Source of the DNA: Prionace glauca
Lineage: Eukaryota > Chordata > Chondrichthyes > Carcharhiniformes > Carcharhinidae
Assembly (NCBI GenBank): GCA_037974335.1
Contig: CM075760.1
Location: forward strand, 43,156,103 to 43,220,102
DNA: 64,000 bases
Direction of reading: 5' to 3'
Positions 20,661 through 30,705 of this stretch are shown one piece after another. The notes beneath the pieces are model-generated. The model had not been told where the DNA came from, did not search any database, and was given only the letters and a program-made list of their open reading frames with translations. Every line of letters starts with the position of its first letter. Positions within the stretch are counted from its first letter, which is position 1. Both the position numbers and the translations under genes were made by a program.

Positions 20661-21435
20661 TGTGAGAGGGGGTCACTGGCACATTGGGAAAGTAAAACAG
20701 TACCTTGTGAGAGGGGGTCACTGGGACACCGAGAGAGGCAAGCAACGCCTTGAGGAGAGTGTGAGAGGGGCGATCACTGGGACACCAGGACAGAGAGTTT
20801 GCACCTTGAGGAGATTATGAGGGGAGGGCACTAGGATACTATGACAGTCAGCTCCTTGAGGAGAGTGTTCGAGAGGGTTACTGTGACACCAGGGCAGAGA
20901 GTTAGTACCTTGAGGAAAGTGTGAGAGGGAGACACTGAGACAGACAGTCACACCACCCCTCCCCCCCCCCCCCCCGAAGTGTGTGGGGGTCACTGTGACA
21001 GTGGCATAGACAGTTAGCACCTTGAGGAAAGTGTGAGAGGGGGACACTGAGACAGACAGTCAGACCCTCCCCCCCCCATAGGATCATGTGGGGGTCACTG
21101 TGACAGTGGCATAGACAGTCAGCACCTTGAGGAAAGTGTGGGAGGTGTAAACTGGGGCAGACAGTCAGCACCTTGAGCAGAGTGGGAGAAGGGACACTGG
21201 GACAGACACTCAGCACCTGGAGGAGAGTGTGAGAGGGGGAAACTGGGACAGACACTCAGCACCTGGAGGAGAGTGTGAGAGGGGGAAACTGGGACAGATA
21301 TTCAGCACCTGGAGGAGAGTGTGAGAGGGGGAAACTGGGACAGATACTCAGCACCTTGAGGAGAGTGTGAGAGGGGGAAACTGAGACACTGGGACAGACG
21401 CTCAGCACCTTGAGGAGAGTGTGAGAGGGGCACAA
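20661..21435 (+). repeat. Degenerate extension of the 52-bp array
   Basis: The same words (caccttgaggagagtgtgag, actgggaca) continue with changing period, with units of about 42-65 bases, and two C-runs (about 20954-20974 and 21066-21077). A more homogeneous sub-array of aggagagtgtgagaggggga with caactgggacagac-like spacers occupies 21180-21430. Confidence 0.8.
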
Positions 21436-21600
21436 AGAGGATTCAAGCCACAGGTGGATTTATGCAGCACTGGAACTGGGACCGTTTGTTTATGTCCTGT
21501 GGTGCTGAGGATTCTCTTCAATATCGACTCAGTTGTCAGGGAACACAACTCTTTCTGCCAGACCATTGGATGATGGGTAATGTGGGCACTGTCCTAACGC

Positions 21601-21648
21601 ATAAGAACATAAGAAATGGGAGCAGCAGTAGGCCTCCGAGCCTGCCCT
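21601..21648 (-). mobile_element. Tail of a minus-strand LINE, split by insertion
   Basis: ataagaacataagaaatggg then agcagcagtaggcctccgag and cctgccct. It stops at a tgccct duplicate (21643-21648) and resumes at 23241 with gccattcgacaagatcatgg, so this is one LINE copy interrupted by the element at 21649-23234. Confidence 0.75.
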
Positions 21649-23234
21649 ATAATTTGGGAATTATAGACCGGTGAGTCTTACTTCTGTGGTGGGTAAGGTT
21701 TTGGAAAGGATTATTAGAGACAGGATTTATAGTTATTTGGAAAGTAATGAGTTGATTAGAGACAGTCAGCATGGTTTTGTAGCGGGTAGGTCATGCCTTA
21801 CTAACCTTATCGAGTTCTTTGAGAAAGTGACCAAAGGGGTGGATAGGGGTAAGGCAGTTGATGTGGTGTATATGGATTTTAGCAAGGCGTTTGATAAGGT
21901 TTACCATGGTAGGCTTCTGCAGAAAATGCAGATGTATGGGATTGGGGGTGATCTAGGTAATTGGATCAGGAATTGGCTAGCAGATAGGAGACAGAGAGTG
22001 GTGGTTGATGGGAAATATTCGTCATGGAGTTCGGTTACAAGTGGTGTGCCTCAGGGATCTGTTTTGGGGCCACTGCTGTTTGTAATTTTTATTAAATTAC
22101 AAACAGTCCAAAGATGTGCGGGTTAGGTTCATTGGCTATGCTAAAATTGCCCCTTAGTGTCCTGGGATGTGTAGGTTAGAGGGATTAGCAGGTAAAATGT
22201 GTAGGGATGTGGGGATAGGGTCTGGGTGGGATTGTGTTCGGTGCAGACTCGATGGGCCGAAGGGCCTGTTTCTGCACTGTAGGGTTCTATGGTTAATGAT
22301 CTGGATGAGGGTATAGTTGGGTGGATTAGTAAGTTTGCTGATGACACCAAAGTCGGAGGTGTGGTAGATTGTGAGGAAGGGTGTCATAGTTTGCAGGATG
22401 ACTTAGAAAGGTTGCAGAGCTGGGCTGAGAGGTGGCGGATGGAGTTTAATGTGGAGAAGTGTGAGGTAATTCATTTCGGTAGGAATAACAGATGTGTTGA
22501 GTATAGTGCTAACGGGAGGACTTTGAATAGTGTGGAGGAGCAGAGGGATCTAGGTGTATGTGTACATAGATCCCTGAAAGTTGGGAATCAAGTAGATAAG
22601 GTTGTTAAGAAGGCATACGGAGTTTTGGCGTTTATTGGTAGGGGGATTGAATTTAGGAGTTGCAGCGTCATGATGCAACTGTACACATCTCTGGTGCGGC
22701 CGCACTTGGAGTTTTGTGTGCAGTTCTGGTCCCCACATTACAGGAAGGATGTAGAGGCTTTGGAGAGGGTGCAGAGGAGGTTTACCAGGATGTTGCCTGG
22801 TATGGAGGGGAGATCCTATGAGGAGAGATTGAGAGATTTGGGGTTGTTTTCGCTGGAAAGAAGGCGGCTAAGAGGGGATCTCATTGAAACATATAAGATG
22901 ATTAGAGGTTTAGACAGGGTAGATAGTGATAGCCTTTTTCCTCGGATGGAGAAAGCTAGCACGAGGGGGCACGATTTTAAATTAAGGGGGGGTAGTTATA
23001 GGACAGATGTCAGGGGTAGGTTCTTTACCCAGAGGGTGGTGAGGGACTGGAATGCCCTGCCAGCTGCAGTTGTAAATGCACCTAGTTTGGGGGCGTTTAA
23101 AAGATCTGTGGATAGGTTTATGGATGAAAAGGGATTGGTTTAGGCTAGTGGGTCATTGTTTTGTAACTGGTCGGCGCAACATCGTGGGCCGAAGGGCCTG
23201 TTCTGCGCTGTAATGTTCTATGTTCTATGTTCTA
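21649..23234 (+). mobile_element. CR1-like LINE, 5-prime truncated, with SINE inside
   Basis: Plus-strand reverse-transcriptase coding sequence: NYRPVSL-like start, GFVAGRSCLTNLIEFF, VVYMDFSKAFDKV, TSGVPQGSVLGPLLFV, then after the SINE at 22096-22292 KFADDTKVGG (the YADD-class catalytic box as FADD), MEFNVEKCEVIHFGR and the conserved C-terminus to 23143. It ends in a tttctatgttctatgttcta-like tail, typical of CR1. Flanked by tgccct (21643-21648, 23235-23240). The reading frames are long and little damaged, so the copy is fairly young. Confidence 0.85.
22096..22292 (+). mobile_element. SINE 3-prime part inserted in the LINE
   Basis: cagtccaaagatgtgcgggt, ttggctatgctaaaattgcc, gcagactcgatgggccgaag, tgcactgtagggttctatgg. 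This is the 3-prime half of the shark tRNA-SINE, placed exactly between the PQGSVLGPLLFVIFI and NDLDEG parts of the LINE frame, with a ttaa on each side as a possible short target duplication. Confidence 0.75.
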
Positions 23235-23240
23235 TGCCCT

Positions 23241-23790
23241 GCCATTCGACAAGATCATGGCTGATCTGAAGTGGATCAATTCCACTTTCCCGCTTTCTCC
23301 CCATAACCCTTAATTCCCTTGTCTATCAGAAATCTATCTACCCATGACTTAAATGTATTCAGCGAGGTAGCCTCCACCACTTCAATGGGCAGAGAATTCC
23401 AGAGATTCACCACACTTTGAGTGAAGAAGTTCCTCCTCAACTCCGATCTAAACTGTCCTCCCCCCATTATTTTGAGGCTGTGCCCTCTAGTCCTGCTGTC
23501 CTTTCTAAGCGGGAAGAAACTCTCTACCTCTACCCTATCCATCCCCTTCATTATCTTATAAGATCCCCCCTCAGCCTTCGAAACTCCAATGAGTACAGAT
23601 ACAGTCTATTAAATCTCTCCTCATAGGTTAACCCCCTCATCTCTGGTATCAGCCCAGTGAACCTTCTCTGCACTCCCTCCAAGGCCAATATATCCTTCCA
23701 CAAGTACGCCGATCAAAACTGCACACGGTATTCCTGTTGCGGCCTCACCAGTACCCTCTACATCAACGCATCAAATATTGCTCAACTTCA
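23241..23790 (-). mobile_element. CR1-like LINE 3-prime part, minus strand
   Basis: Continuation of 21601-21648. The minus-strand frame 23551-23276 reads MKGMDRVEVESFFPLRKDSR, the LRRNFFTQSVVNLWNSLPIE box and FKSWVDRFLIDKGIKGYGE, the same C-terminus as the plus-strand LINE at 48951-50190. The fragment ends near 23790 at a decayed boundary with a gypsy fossil. Confidence 0.8.
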
Positions 23791-23829
23791 TGCAATGCAC
23801 AAATTCCTGACTGATGGAGGGTGGTCCAT

Positions 23830-24500
23830 TTTTAGAATTCAACACCTGCAGAATGCCTGGTGTCAAGAAAGAGGTGTGAAGTTTCTCCACTCTTCTCCTT
23901 GTATTTGATTAACTCATCCTGTGTATGGCCATCCATTTTGAATGAGCATCTACCAATATCAGGAGCACAGACCCCATGAACGGTCTGGCACTGTCCATGT
24001 GCAGTCACGTCTACGGCCAACCCAAGTGTAAAGAATAGTGACTGGTGACTGTTCTGCCCTGTTGATGTTGCCAACACTGACACACAATCGAATATCTGTA
24101 TCCATACCTGGCCACCAGACGTGGCAATTTGGAGGATCGTCAGTTTGCCACTCCTGGGTGGCCATGGTAAAGTTCGGCCGGGTTGGGATGGTGTTTCAGG
24201 ATGACACTCTTGAACCCCATAGGAGTATGCCATCTTCCACAGTCAGCTGTTCTCTGCCACTCCAATATGGGTGCAATTCTGCTGTAACAGCCTTTTGGTT
24301 ACCCCCATCAGCTCTTACTTCTCTTCAGTTTATTCAGGACTGGGTAAGTTTGCCTCCACAGCCAAATATTATTGGCTGCCGCTGGGAGAATTTTGAAAAA
24401 GTTCATGATTACTGTCTCTTCCATTGGGGATGCGACCAGTTATCTGTTAATTGTAACCAGCTCAAGATATCTGCCTTCGCGACTCGGCCTCCTAGTCACC
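23830..24500 (-). mobile_element. Ty3/gypsy LTR-retrotransposon fossil, pol fragment
   Basis: On the minus strand the region carries the linker between RNase H and integrase, the integrase zinc-binding region (the WWPGMDTDI motif near 24090-24120) and the beginning of the integrase core. It is broken, with several disruptions, and lacks LTRs, gag and the rest of pol. Divergence suggests an old insertion. Confidence 0.65.
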
Positions 24501-24539
24501 CGTGTTCAGAGGACAATTAAGTGTCAACCACATTGTTGC

Positions 24540-24700
24540 GGCCCTGGAGTCACGGTTAGGCCTGACCACGTAAGGACAACAGATTTCCTTTCCTGGGACA
24601 TTGGTGAACCAGTTAGGGCTTTCCGACAATCAACAATGTTTTTATGGTCACCAGCGGATTCTAAACTCCAGACCTATTTATTCAAATTCCACCATCTGCT
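24540..24700 (-). mobile_element. Interspersed SINE-like repeat, minus strand
   Basis: ggcctgaccacgtaaggaca, tttatggtcaccagcggatt, ttcaaattccaccatctgct. The same repeat occurs at 34140-34270 (+), 57270-57400 (+) and 59150-59445 (-), and its end is also at 32660-32740 in the other arm of the inverted duplication. Confidence 0.6.
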
Positions 24701-24954
24701 GTGACGAGATTGGAATCCGGGTGCCCAATACATTAGCTGAGTTTCTGTATTAATAGTCGAGTGATAAAACCACCTGTCCACATCCTGAGTGTACACATCC
24801 TGAATTCTGCTAACCAAGACACTCCATATTATATACGTCTGCAGAGCTCCTGGAGTGGACAGCATTAACTGCCTCAATCAGGGAGCTCATATTCCAATAA
24901 TTCCACTTGATGGTTATCTGTAAAGTCTTTAAATATGTCTCTCTGCCACTTTCT

Positions 24955-25410
24955 GCCACTCTCTCTCTCTCTCTTGCTCTCTCGCTCTCTCACACTCACT
25001 CTGTCTTTTGCTCTTGTTGTTTCCATTTTACTCATTCAGTCTCACTCTTTCCCATTCACTCCCGCTCTCTGTCTCTATATCTATTTCTCTCTGTTTCTGG
25101 TTATTTCCCTTTGCCTCACTTTTTGTCTCCCATTTTCTCTTCCTTTCCCTCTTTTATTTCCAGCTCCAGTTTGCCTTCTTCTGTCTCCCTTTCTCCTTCC
25201 CTGTATATCACCTTCGCCATTTTCTCCACTCTCTATCCCTGTCTCTCTCGCTCTGTGAGAGTCTCTCTGTCTCTGTTCTTTCTCTCTCTCTGTCCGTTTC
25301 TTTCTCTGTACCTGTTAGAAACTCTTTCAAACTCTGTTGTTCTCCATGTTTTTGTGTTTTTCCCTCTCTAAGCCAATGTCTCACTATCACTCTCACTGTT
25401 GCTAACACTG
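24955..25410 (+). repeat. Pyrimidine-rich tract 3-prime of the minus-strand receptor
   Basis: About 450 bases of ctctct/ttccc-rich sequence (purine-rich on the receptor strand), matching the purine-rich 31680-32400 in the right arm. Long Ser/Leu/Phe open frames across it are artefacts. Confidence 0.75.
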
Positions 25411-25519
25411 CCCACTCTGTCTCTACCTGTAACTGTTTCTGCTTTGTGATGGTGTTTTGTTGTTTACAACATGAATGCCCAAAAGAAAGAGTCAAGGGAC
25501 TTATGGTTGCAGTTTCCTG

Positions 25520-26421
25520 TCAGGGTTTATTGAGTTGAAGAATTACAGTAAGGGGGTGTTTCAGGAGATCTTTTAACTGCTGTCTGAAGTGAGTCTGTGT
25601 CACAGCATAAATGGCAGTATTTGTGCAGCAACTTGTGAGTTGCAGCATGAAGCCCAAATCCATAACAAAAAGGTGTAACCATACTGATTGATAGCCCAAA
25701 TTATACATCCGAATCCATATGGTATAAACCATTAATATCAACCATAAGAGGATGAAATTGGCTGAGATAACAAACAGTAAAATGATGGATTTTCTTCGAC
25801 TCTCCATCTCTGGGTCACGAGGGTTCTCCCCACTGCTGTGAGCCCGGAGTCTCCTGCGGGCTCTGCTGCTCACTAAAATGTGTCTGACGGTGAGAGCATT
25901 GAGCAGCAGAATCAGGACGAATGGGACACACGGGGTTAGAATGTTGTGGAGGAACTCGATTGTTCCCCAGACCGGAGATCCTATAAGTTCCCAGGTGAAC
26001 TGACAAAACCAGGGATTGTTCGCCAGCCCATATCGATTTAATAACATAAAATACCAGAAAATGTTCTTTAAACAGCTCAGCACTGTCACTGTTCCCAGAA
26101 CCACAGCCGCCGATTTCTCAGTGCAATATTTACTTTTCAGCTTGGGGCAGCAAATGGCCACAAATCGATCAAAGGTGAAAGTGACGGTGAACCAGACAGA
26201 ACAGTCAGTGGCTGCATAAAGCAGGATGGCATGGATGTTACACACGGGGACTGAGTACGGGAAATAAAACTGTTCCCAATAAACAATGGGAATGTGTCTC
26301 ATTATCAGGTCAAGGATAACAACTAGCAGATCCCCCACTGACATCGCCACCAGGTAACGAGTGACACATTTGGACAGACCACAGTTTCTGCTTGTCAATG
26401 TCACAATTGTGATTATGTTCA
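25520..26421 (-). CDS. GPR139-like class A receptor, main exon (no first exon found)
   Basis: One exon encodes the end of TM1 through the C-terminus of a rhodopsin-class receptor resembling the GPR139/GPR142-like group: VNIITIVTL, LSKCVTRYLVAMSVGDLL (TM2), Cys in PVCNIHAILLY (TM3), DRFVAICCPK where most receptors have DRY, a basic third loop ending RRKSIILLFVISANFILLW (TM6), and CCTNTAIYAVTQTHFR in place of NPxxY (TM7). The ligand cannot be told from the sequence. The acceptor tccttcctgacag precedes 26421 and sets the start; the upstream in-frame ATG at 26479 is intronic by comparison with the intact copy. No matching exon 1 was seen on the minus strand up to 28.3 kb, so this copy may be incomplete. 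Confidence 0.75.
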
Positions 26422-26524
26422 CTGTCAGGAAGGAAGTAAAGAATAAAATTAGACATGATTCAGGAGAATAAGTTACCATTTAGACTGCAGGTGGAACATT
26501 TTTTTTAAATGTGCACACACACTG

Positions 26525-26705
26525 AATCAGTTATTTTTTTTATGATCCAGCATATCTTTTGGAGTGTGAGGGGAAACTGGAGCATCTGGAGGAAACCCAC
26601 GTAGACACGGGTATAAGGTCCAAACTCGATACAGACAGTGACCCAAGCCTGGAATTGAACCCAGGTTCCTGATACTGTGAGTCAGCACTGCTAACCACAG
26701 TTATG
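26525..26705 (-). mobile_element. tRNA-derived SINE, minus strand
   Basis: Body ggggaaactggagcatctgg, aggaaacccacgtagacacg, head ctggaattgaacccaggttc, and tgagtcagcactgctaacca. It is the inverted counterpart of the SINE at 30415-30590 and lies in the same position upstream of the receptor exon. Confidence 0.75.
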
Positions 26706-26739
26706 GGAAAGCAGATTTTATGAAATTGAGCACACGATA

Positions 26740-27362
26740 TGGAAGCAGAGTGAAGTTACACTCAGAGCCTCTCCACTAAAAATCACAAAGTAACAGATAC
26801 AGATTAGCAGGCAAGAGCATGCTTTTAGAATGCAAATGAGGGCGAGCACACTAGGGAAGCTGGACAGGATGGTACCTACAGGAACTAAATTTAATAAAAC
26901 ACATCCAACACCCCATCAAAATCAGCACTTCTAAAACAGTCAAACAACCCATGGAGACACCTAAAATTAGCATAGCTAAGGAAACTCCCTGGCCCCTCAA
27001 AATTCTTTTGAGATCAATGACACACCTTCTGGTTCAAGCCTCAGACATTCTAGACCATTAATAAACAATCAGACAAAAACGATTAACACACACTTAAAAC
27101 AATTGCCCCAGCACTCGAAAACATTGAAACAGGATGGCTGAAGTCAAATACTGTAAATAAAGTATTAGCATTTGAATCGCATACTATACCGAAGATCGGG
27201 TATAACTGTAGCCCGATACGGTGGGTGTTTAGTATGCTTTCGGGACAGTCCGATTGTATGTCCTGACTGCACCTCCGTCGATGGAAAATAGAATAAAGCT
27301 GTGCCGTTATTGAACTACACCCTGAGTCCGTAATGGTCGTTTCACCCACTCGCACTAACACC
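26740..27362 (+). mobile_element. Possible solitary retroelement LTR (fossil)
   Basis: The segment has an LTR-like layout: an AATAAA within aatagaataaagctgtgccg, then a short U5-like stretch ending acccactcgcactaaca. Family and exact bounds cannot be fixed by eye, and no internal region of a matching element adjoins it. If it is an LTR it is an old solo copy. Confidence 0.3.
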
Positions 27363-27984
27363 ACTGTGCTACGATGATGCTCCATGGTTGGTACAAAATG
27401 GGATACATTTTGGAAAGAGTTTTCCAGGGGCCCTCAAAATTGACCCTCACCAACTCTAGGTAAATAGTCTTTCTACCTTGTGGGGGATTTGGAGTGTGAG
27501 AAGGCTGTGGGGGTAACTCTGACAGAAAATTCGGAGTGGAGTCCTGAAGACAGTAATCTGTCACCTTTCAGATAGCTACTGACAAGCCCTGCAGCAGAGC
27601 TGCTACCAAACAGTGCTGGTTTCACCCTTTCCCCTGGACACTACCAGCAGTTGGCAGAGAGAGATCCTAATGCCTCGACAGTTCAGAATCTCTCTAATAT
27701 TTACAAATGACTACACCCTGTAGGGGAGACCACAGCATTGTGACCATTGTTCGCACAACACTGGAAGAAATAGTAATCTCACACTCGAATGACACAGAGG
27801 GTTTGCTTTTAAAGCATCAGGGTTCAGTGTGTCGCTACCTTTCATAGTGCCCAGTGTATTATTTTTGCTGCCCCACTATGACCTCCTGGACACGAGATGG
27901 ACCTCCACCTGTGGAATAAAGACAAAAATATTAATCTTACAGCCTGCCTTTCCGGTGTCTCCCGAGGTTTAACCCTATTTAATA
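27363..27984. other. Unannotated non-coding stretch
   Basis: No gene or familiar repeat recognised. This is where a first exon for the minus-strand receptor would be sought; the exon-1 signature (tyr-tyr-pro-x-leu-ala-ile-ile-gly-val-pro before a donor) was not seen on the minus strand. Confidence 0.4.
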
Positions 27985-28190
27985 GACCCTACCATATCCC
28001 TCCATTCTCGTTTCACTCATGTGCCTATCTAACTGCATCTTAAACGAGTCCAACGTTCCTGCCTCCACCACCCTACTCGCTAGCGCGTTCCAGACCCCCA
28101 CAACTCATGTCTGCCTCTCCATTATTTCCAACTTCCAATACTTCCCTGAACCTCAACACCCCATCTAGGCTGTAAATTCTCTTCTTTGCG
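27985..28190 (-). mobile_element. Minus-strand LINE 3-prime fragment
   Basis: catatccctccattctcgtt, tgcctatctaactgcatctt, gttcctgcctccaccaccct, gcgttccagacccccacaac: the common reverse-strand LINE C-terminal text of this genome. It ends about 85 bases before the receptor first exon. Confidence 0.55.
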
Positions 28191-28275
28191 TGTAAAAAGT
28201 GTTGGATTGAACAGGGTGAGGTGAAGCTGTTTGTTTAGTGACTGTAATTGATGTGAGTCTCCATGGATCTGATTA

Positions 28276-28714
28276 GTGTGCCTGGAGGGATTTCCCCCTT
28301 CGAATAATAAGGGATTCCGTTCAATGTGTTGTCCCATTGAGTCAGCGGGAGCGACAACTCCAACACTAACAGCGATCAGCGGCTGTGGAGACAGAGGGAG
28401 CGAGAGGAGAGATCAGAATCTGGGAGCAATGGCCCAGAATGTTCCAACAGTGGATCAGAATCTGGGGACAATGACCCAGAGTGTTCCAACAATTGATCGG
28501 AATCTGGGAACAATGACCCAGAGTGTTCCAACAATTGATCGGAATCTGGGAACAATGGATTGGAAGTTTCCATCCATGCCCGAGGGAATACACTATTGGA
28601 TTTATTTGTTTACCTTCGATAATTGGATGATGCCATTCGGTGTTCGGATTGAATGTCTACTGAAGGCGATTCAGTTCGTTTACTATCCCATGTTGGCGAT
28701 TATTGGAGTTCCGG
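28276..28714 (+). CDS. GPR139-like receptor, exon 1
   Basis: An open frame ending in IQFVYYPMLAIIGVP followed by a consensus donor (ccgg before gtaagt at 28715). YYPxLAIIGVP is the hallmark first half of TM1 in this receptor group, and the phase-1 end joins perfectly to exon 2 at 30706 (GVP then VNIITIVTL). Start choice: the first in-frame ATG (28276) would give a 146-residue N-terminal part; ATG at 28576 gives 46 residues and a protein of about 348 residues, close to the family length, so 28576 is the likelier start. Upstream in-frame sequence includes a 42-bp tandem repeat. Confidence 0.7.
28417..28560 (+). repeat. 42-bp in-frame tandem repeat in receptor exon 1
   Basis: Three full units (28417-28458, 28459-28500, 28501-28542) and a partial one, of the form aatctgggaacaatgaccca, gagtgttccaacaattgatc, gg. 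In frame this gives NLGTMTQSVPTIDR repeats. It could be translated only if an ATG upstream of 28417 is used; otherwise it is 5-prime untranslated sequence. Confidence 0.85.
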
Positions 28715-29214
28715 GTAAGTCCCTGTCTGGAATTGTAACAGCCCGACTGCCACTGGAATCGGAGCAGGCAGGGGTCAGAGCATGGGAAGGTCTCTTGAAC
28801 ACGGGTAGGATTTTGCAGTTTTCGGAAAAGTGAGGCTGTAAAGTTCTGTCCCAGTTCCTAATTCTAGAAAGGCTGTTTAACTGTATTGATTTCCTTGTCA
28901 TTTACTGTACTGGGTTTGCTGCTCTTGTTGTTTCTGTTGAATCCCTATATCCAGTTCTTAATTCTTTCAGCCGCTGACAATTGTCTCAGGGCCTATGGGC
29001 TAGGGTGTCTTCTGTGTGTTGTGACTATCCATAGACATGTGACCTAACACTAATCCTTTGTGAGAAAAATATAAAGCAGAATGGTTTTTTACCATCTACA
29101 TGTAACGCCAGCTCACTGCCAATTGCCCACCCAGTCACCACGCTGCAGAATGCATTTTATTGATCATGTTTGCACAGCAGGATCTCAAGAGAAAACATGT
29201 TTCGTATTGAAATT

Positions 29215-29515
29215 CATTCATCAATGTCACAAGTATGCAAACATTAACACTGCAATGAAGTTGCTATAAAAATCCCCGAGTTTCCACGCTCCGGCACCTG
29301 TTCAGGTACACTGAGGGAGTATTTAGCACGGCCAATGCATCAAACCATCACAACTTTCAGATTTTTGGGGGAAACCGGAGCACCTGGAGGAAACCCACGC
29401 AGACACAGTGAGAACGAGTAGACTCTGCACACTCAGTAGCCAAGCCTGAAATTGAACCAGGGAGCCTAGTGCTATGAGGCAACAACACTGTCCCCTGCAC
29501 CACCACAAACTTTCC
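29215..29515 (-). mobile_element. tRNA-derived SINE, minus strand
   Basis: Left end attcatcaatgtcacaagta, ttaacactgcaatgaagttg; body ccggagcacctggaggaaac, ccacgcagacacagtgagaa; right head gaaattgaaccagggagcct and ctatgaggcaacaacactgt. Moderately diverged. Confidence 0.7.
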
Positions 29516-29672
29516 TGGAGTCACAGAAACACTAACATACATGTATTAATAGAAACATTTACTGATAGAAGCAATCAGATTTAGACACTCCCACTCTCAC
29601 ACAAATTCAGAAGCCAAAATTGTTGTAAGCCTCCGGAATAACACACACTTAGGAGCACTCATTAGGTACTCT

Positions 29673-29678
29673 GGTGCT

Positions 29679-29741
<63 letters not shown>

Positions 29742-29766
29742 ACACACACACACACACACAGACACA
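29673..29766 (+). repeat. (CA)n microsatellite
   Basis: About 94 bases of ca repeats with interspersed cagaca variants. Confidence 0.95.
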
Positions 29767-30414
29767 TGCATAGGAATAATGGTGTTAATGGCTGAGCTGT
29801 CGTTGATAAACATGAGTCGGCGTTACAGGGTTGACTGTAATGTCAGAGAGATGGGATTTTGGACCGGTTGTGGATGTAGTGAACTGTAGTGGATCCAGGA
29901 AATCTGGGAAGCCGGAACTGATTCATGCCATGACTAACCTTTTCATGCATTTCATAATATTGGATGTCGGAGTCACAGGATGAGAGTCATTAGGCAGCTT
30001 GCTTGGCTTTTCCTTTGCTACTGGCCTTTGTTTGAGTTTTTACCTGGTGCATATATTGACAACATTCCTGCCATGAGAGGACTCATGGAGATGTAAATCT
30101 AATAGAGATTCTGTGCTTCAGGGCATCAGGATCTCCCTCTGCCAATTGTTGTATTGTCCAGAGGAAAGGGTCAAACCAACACTGTTTGGTACCAGCTCTG
30201 TTGTGGGAGTTGTCAGTGAGCTGTCTGAGAGACAACAGATTACCACCTACAGGACTCCACTCCGCATCTTCTGTTAGGGTTTACTGCCTCATCCTTCTTA
30301 CCCTCCAAATCCTTCACAGGCAGAGGGGATATTTACCTGTAGCTGAGTGAGGGATAACGTTGAGAACTCCCTGGAAAGCTCTTTCCCAAATGTTAACTTT
30401 GTGTCACTACCAAG

Positions 30415-30590
30415 GAGCAGTACGGTGGCATAGTGGTTAGTACTGCTGACTCACAGCATCAGAAACCTGGGTTCAGTTCCATTTTTGGGTCATTGTCTGT
30501 GTTGAGTTTGTACATTCTCTCTGTGTCTGTACAGGTTTACTCCAGATGCTCTACTTTCCCCTCACACTCCGAAAGACGTACTGGCTTAAA
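30415..30590 (+). mobile_element. tRNA-derived SINE, plus strand
   Basis: tRNA-like head tggcatagtggttagtactg, ctcacagcatcagaaacctg, ggttcagttcc (B box), then tgtgttgagtttgtacattc and tactccagatgctctacttt. Partner of the SINE at 26525-26705. Confidence 0.75.
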
Positions 30591-30705
30591 AAATGTATTC
30601 CAATTGTTGTGATAATGTACTTTTAAAAAAAAACATCGTAAGTCTAAATGGCAATTCCTTCCATTGAATCATATCTAATTTTATTCTGTATTTCCTTCCT
30701 GACAG

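Larger units (their letters stand above)
24690..26705 (-). repeat. Left arm of an inverted duplication
   Basis: This segment is the inverted counterpart of 30415-32730. In both, moving outward from the centre: a tRNA-SINE, a receptor coding exon, a long pyrimidine (here) or purine (right arm) tract, then a unique stretch (here gcctcaatcagggagctcat; right arm atgagctccctgattgaggc). The SINE was already present before the duplication because it is shared in the same place. Confidence 0.8.
28721..30414 (+). other. Receptor intron 1, repeat-bearing part
   Basis: The intron (28715-30705) contains a minus-strand SINE (29215-29515), a CA microsatellite (29673-29766) and the SINE of the inverted arm (30415-30590). 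The remaining stretches (28720-29210, 29770-30410) show nothing recognisable. Confidence 0.55.

Noticed and set aside
19289-20745. Pro/Ser-rich frames up to 250 codons over the C-rich and 52-bp arrays
   Set aside because: Frame openness is due to repeat units lacking stops; three frames are open with repeat-driven peptides.
24907-25538. Ser/Leu/Phe-rich frames resembling membrane proteins beside the receptor
   Set aside because: They come from the pyrimidine-rich tract; the right arm has the same on the opposite strand.
26740-27362. Complete retrovirus-like element around the AATAAA-bearing segment
   Set aside because: No gag, pol or env similarity adjoins it; at most a solitary LTR fossil.
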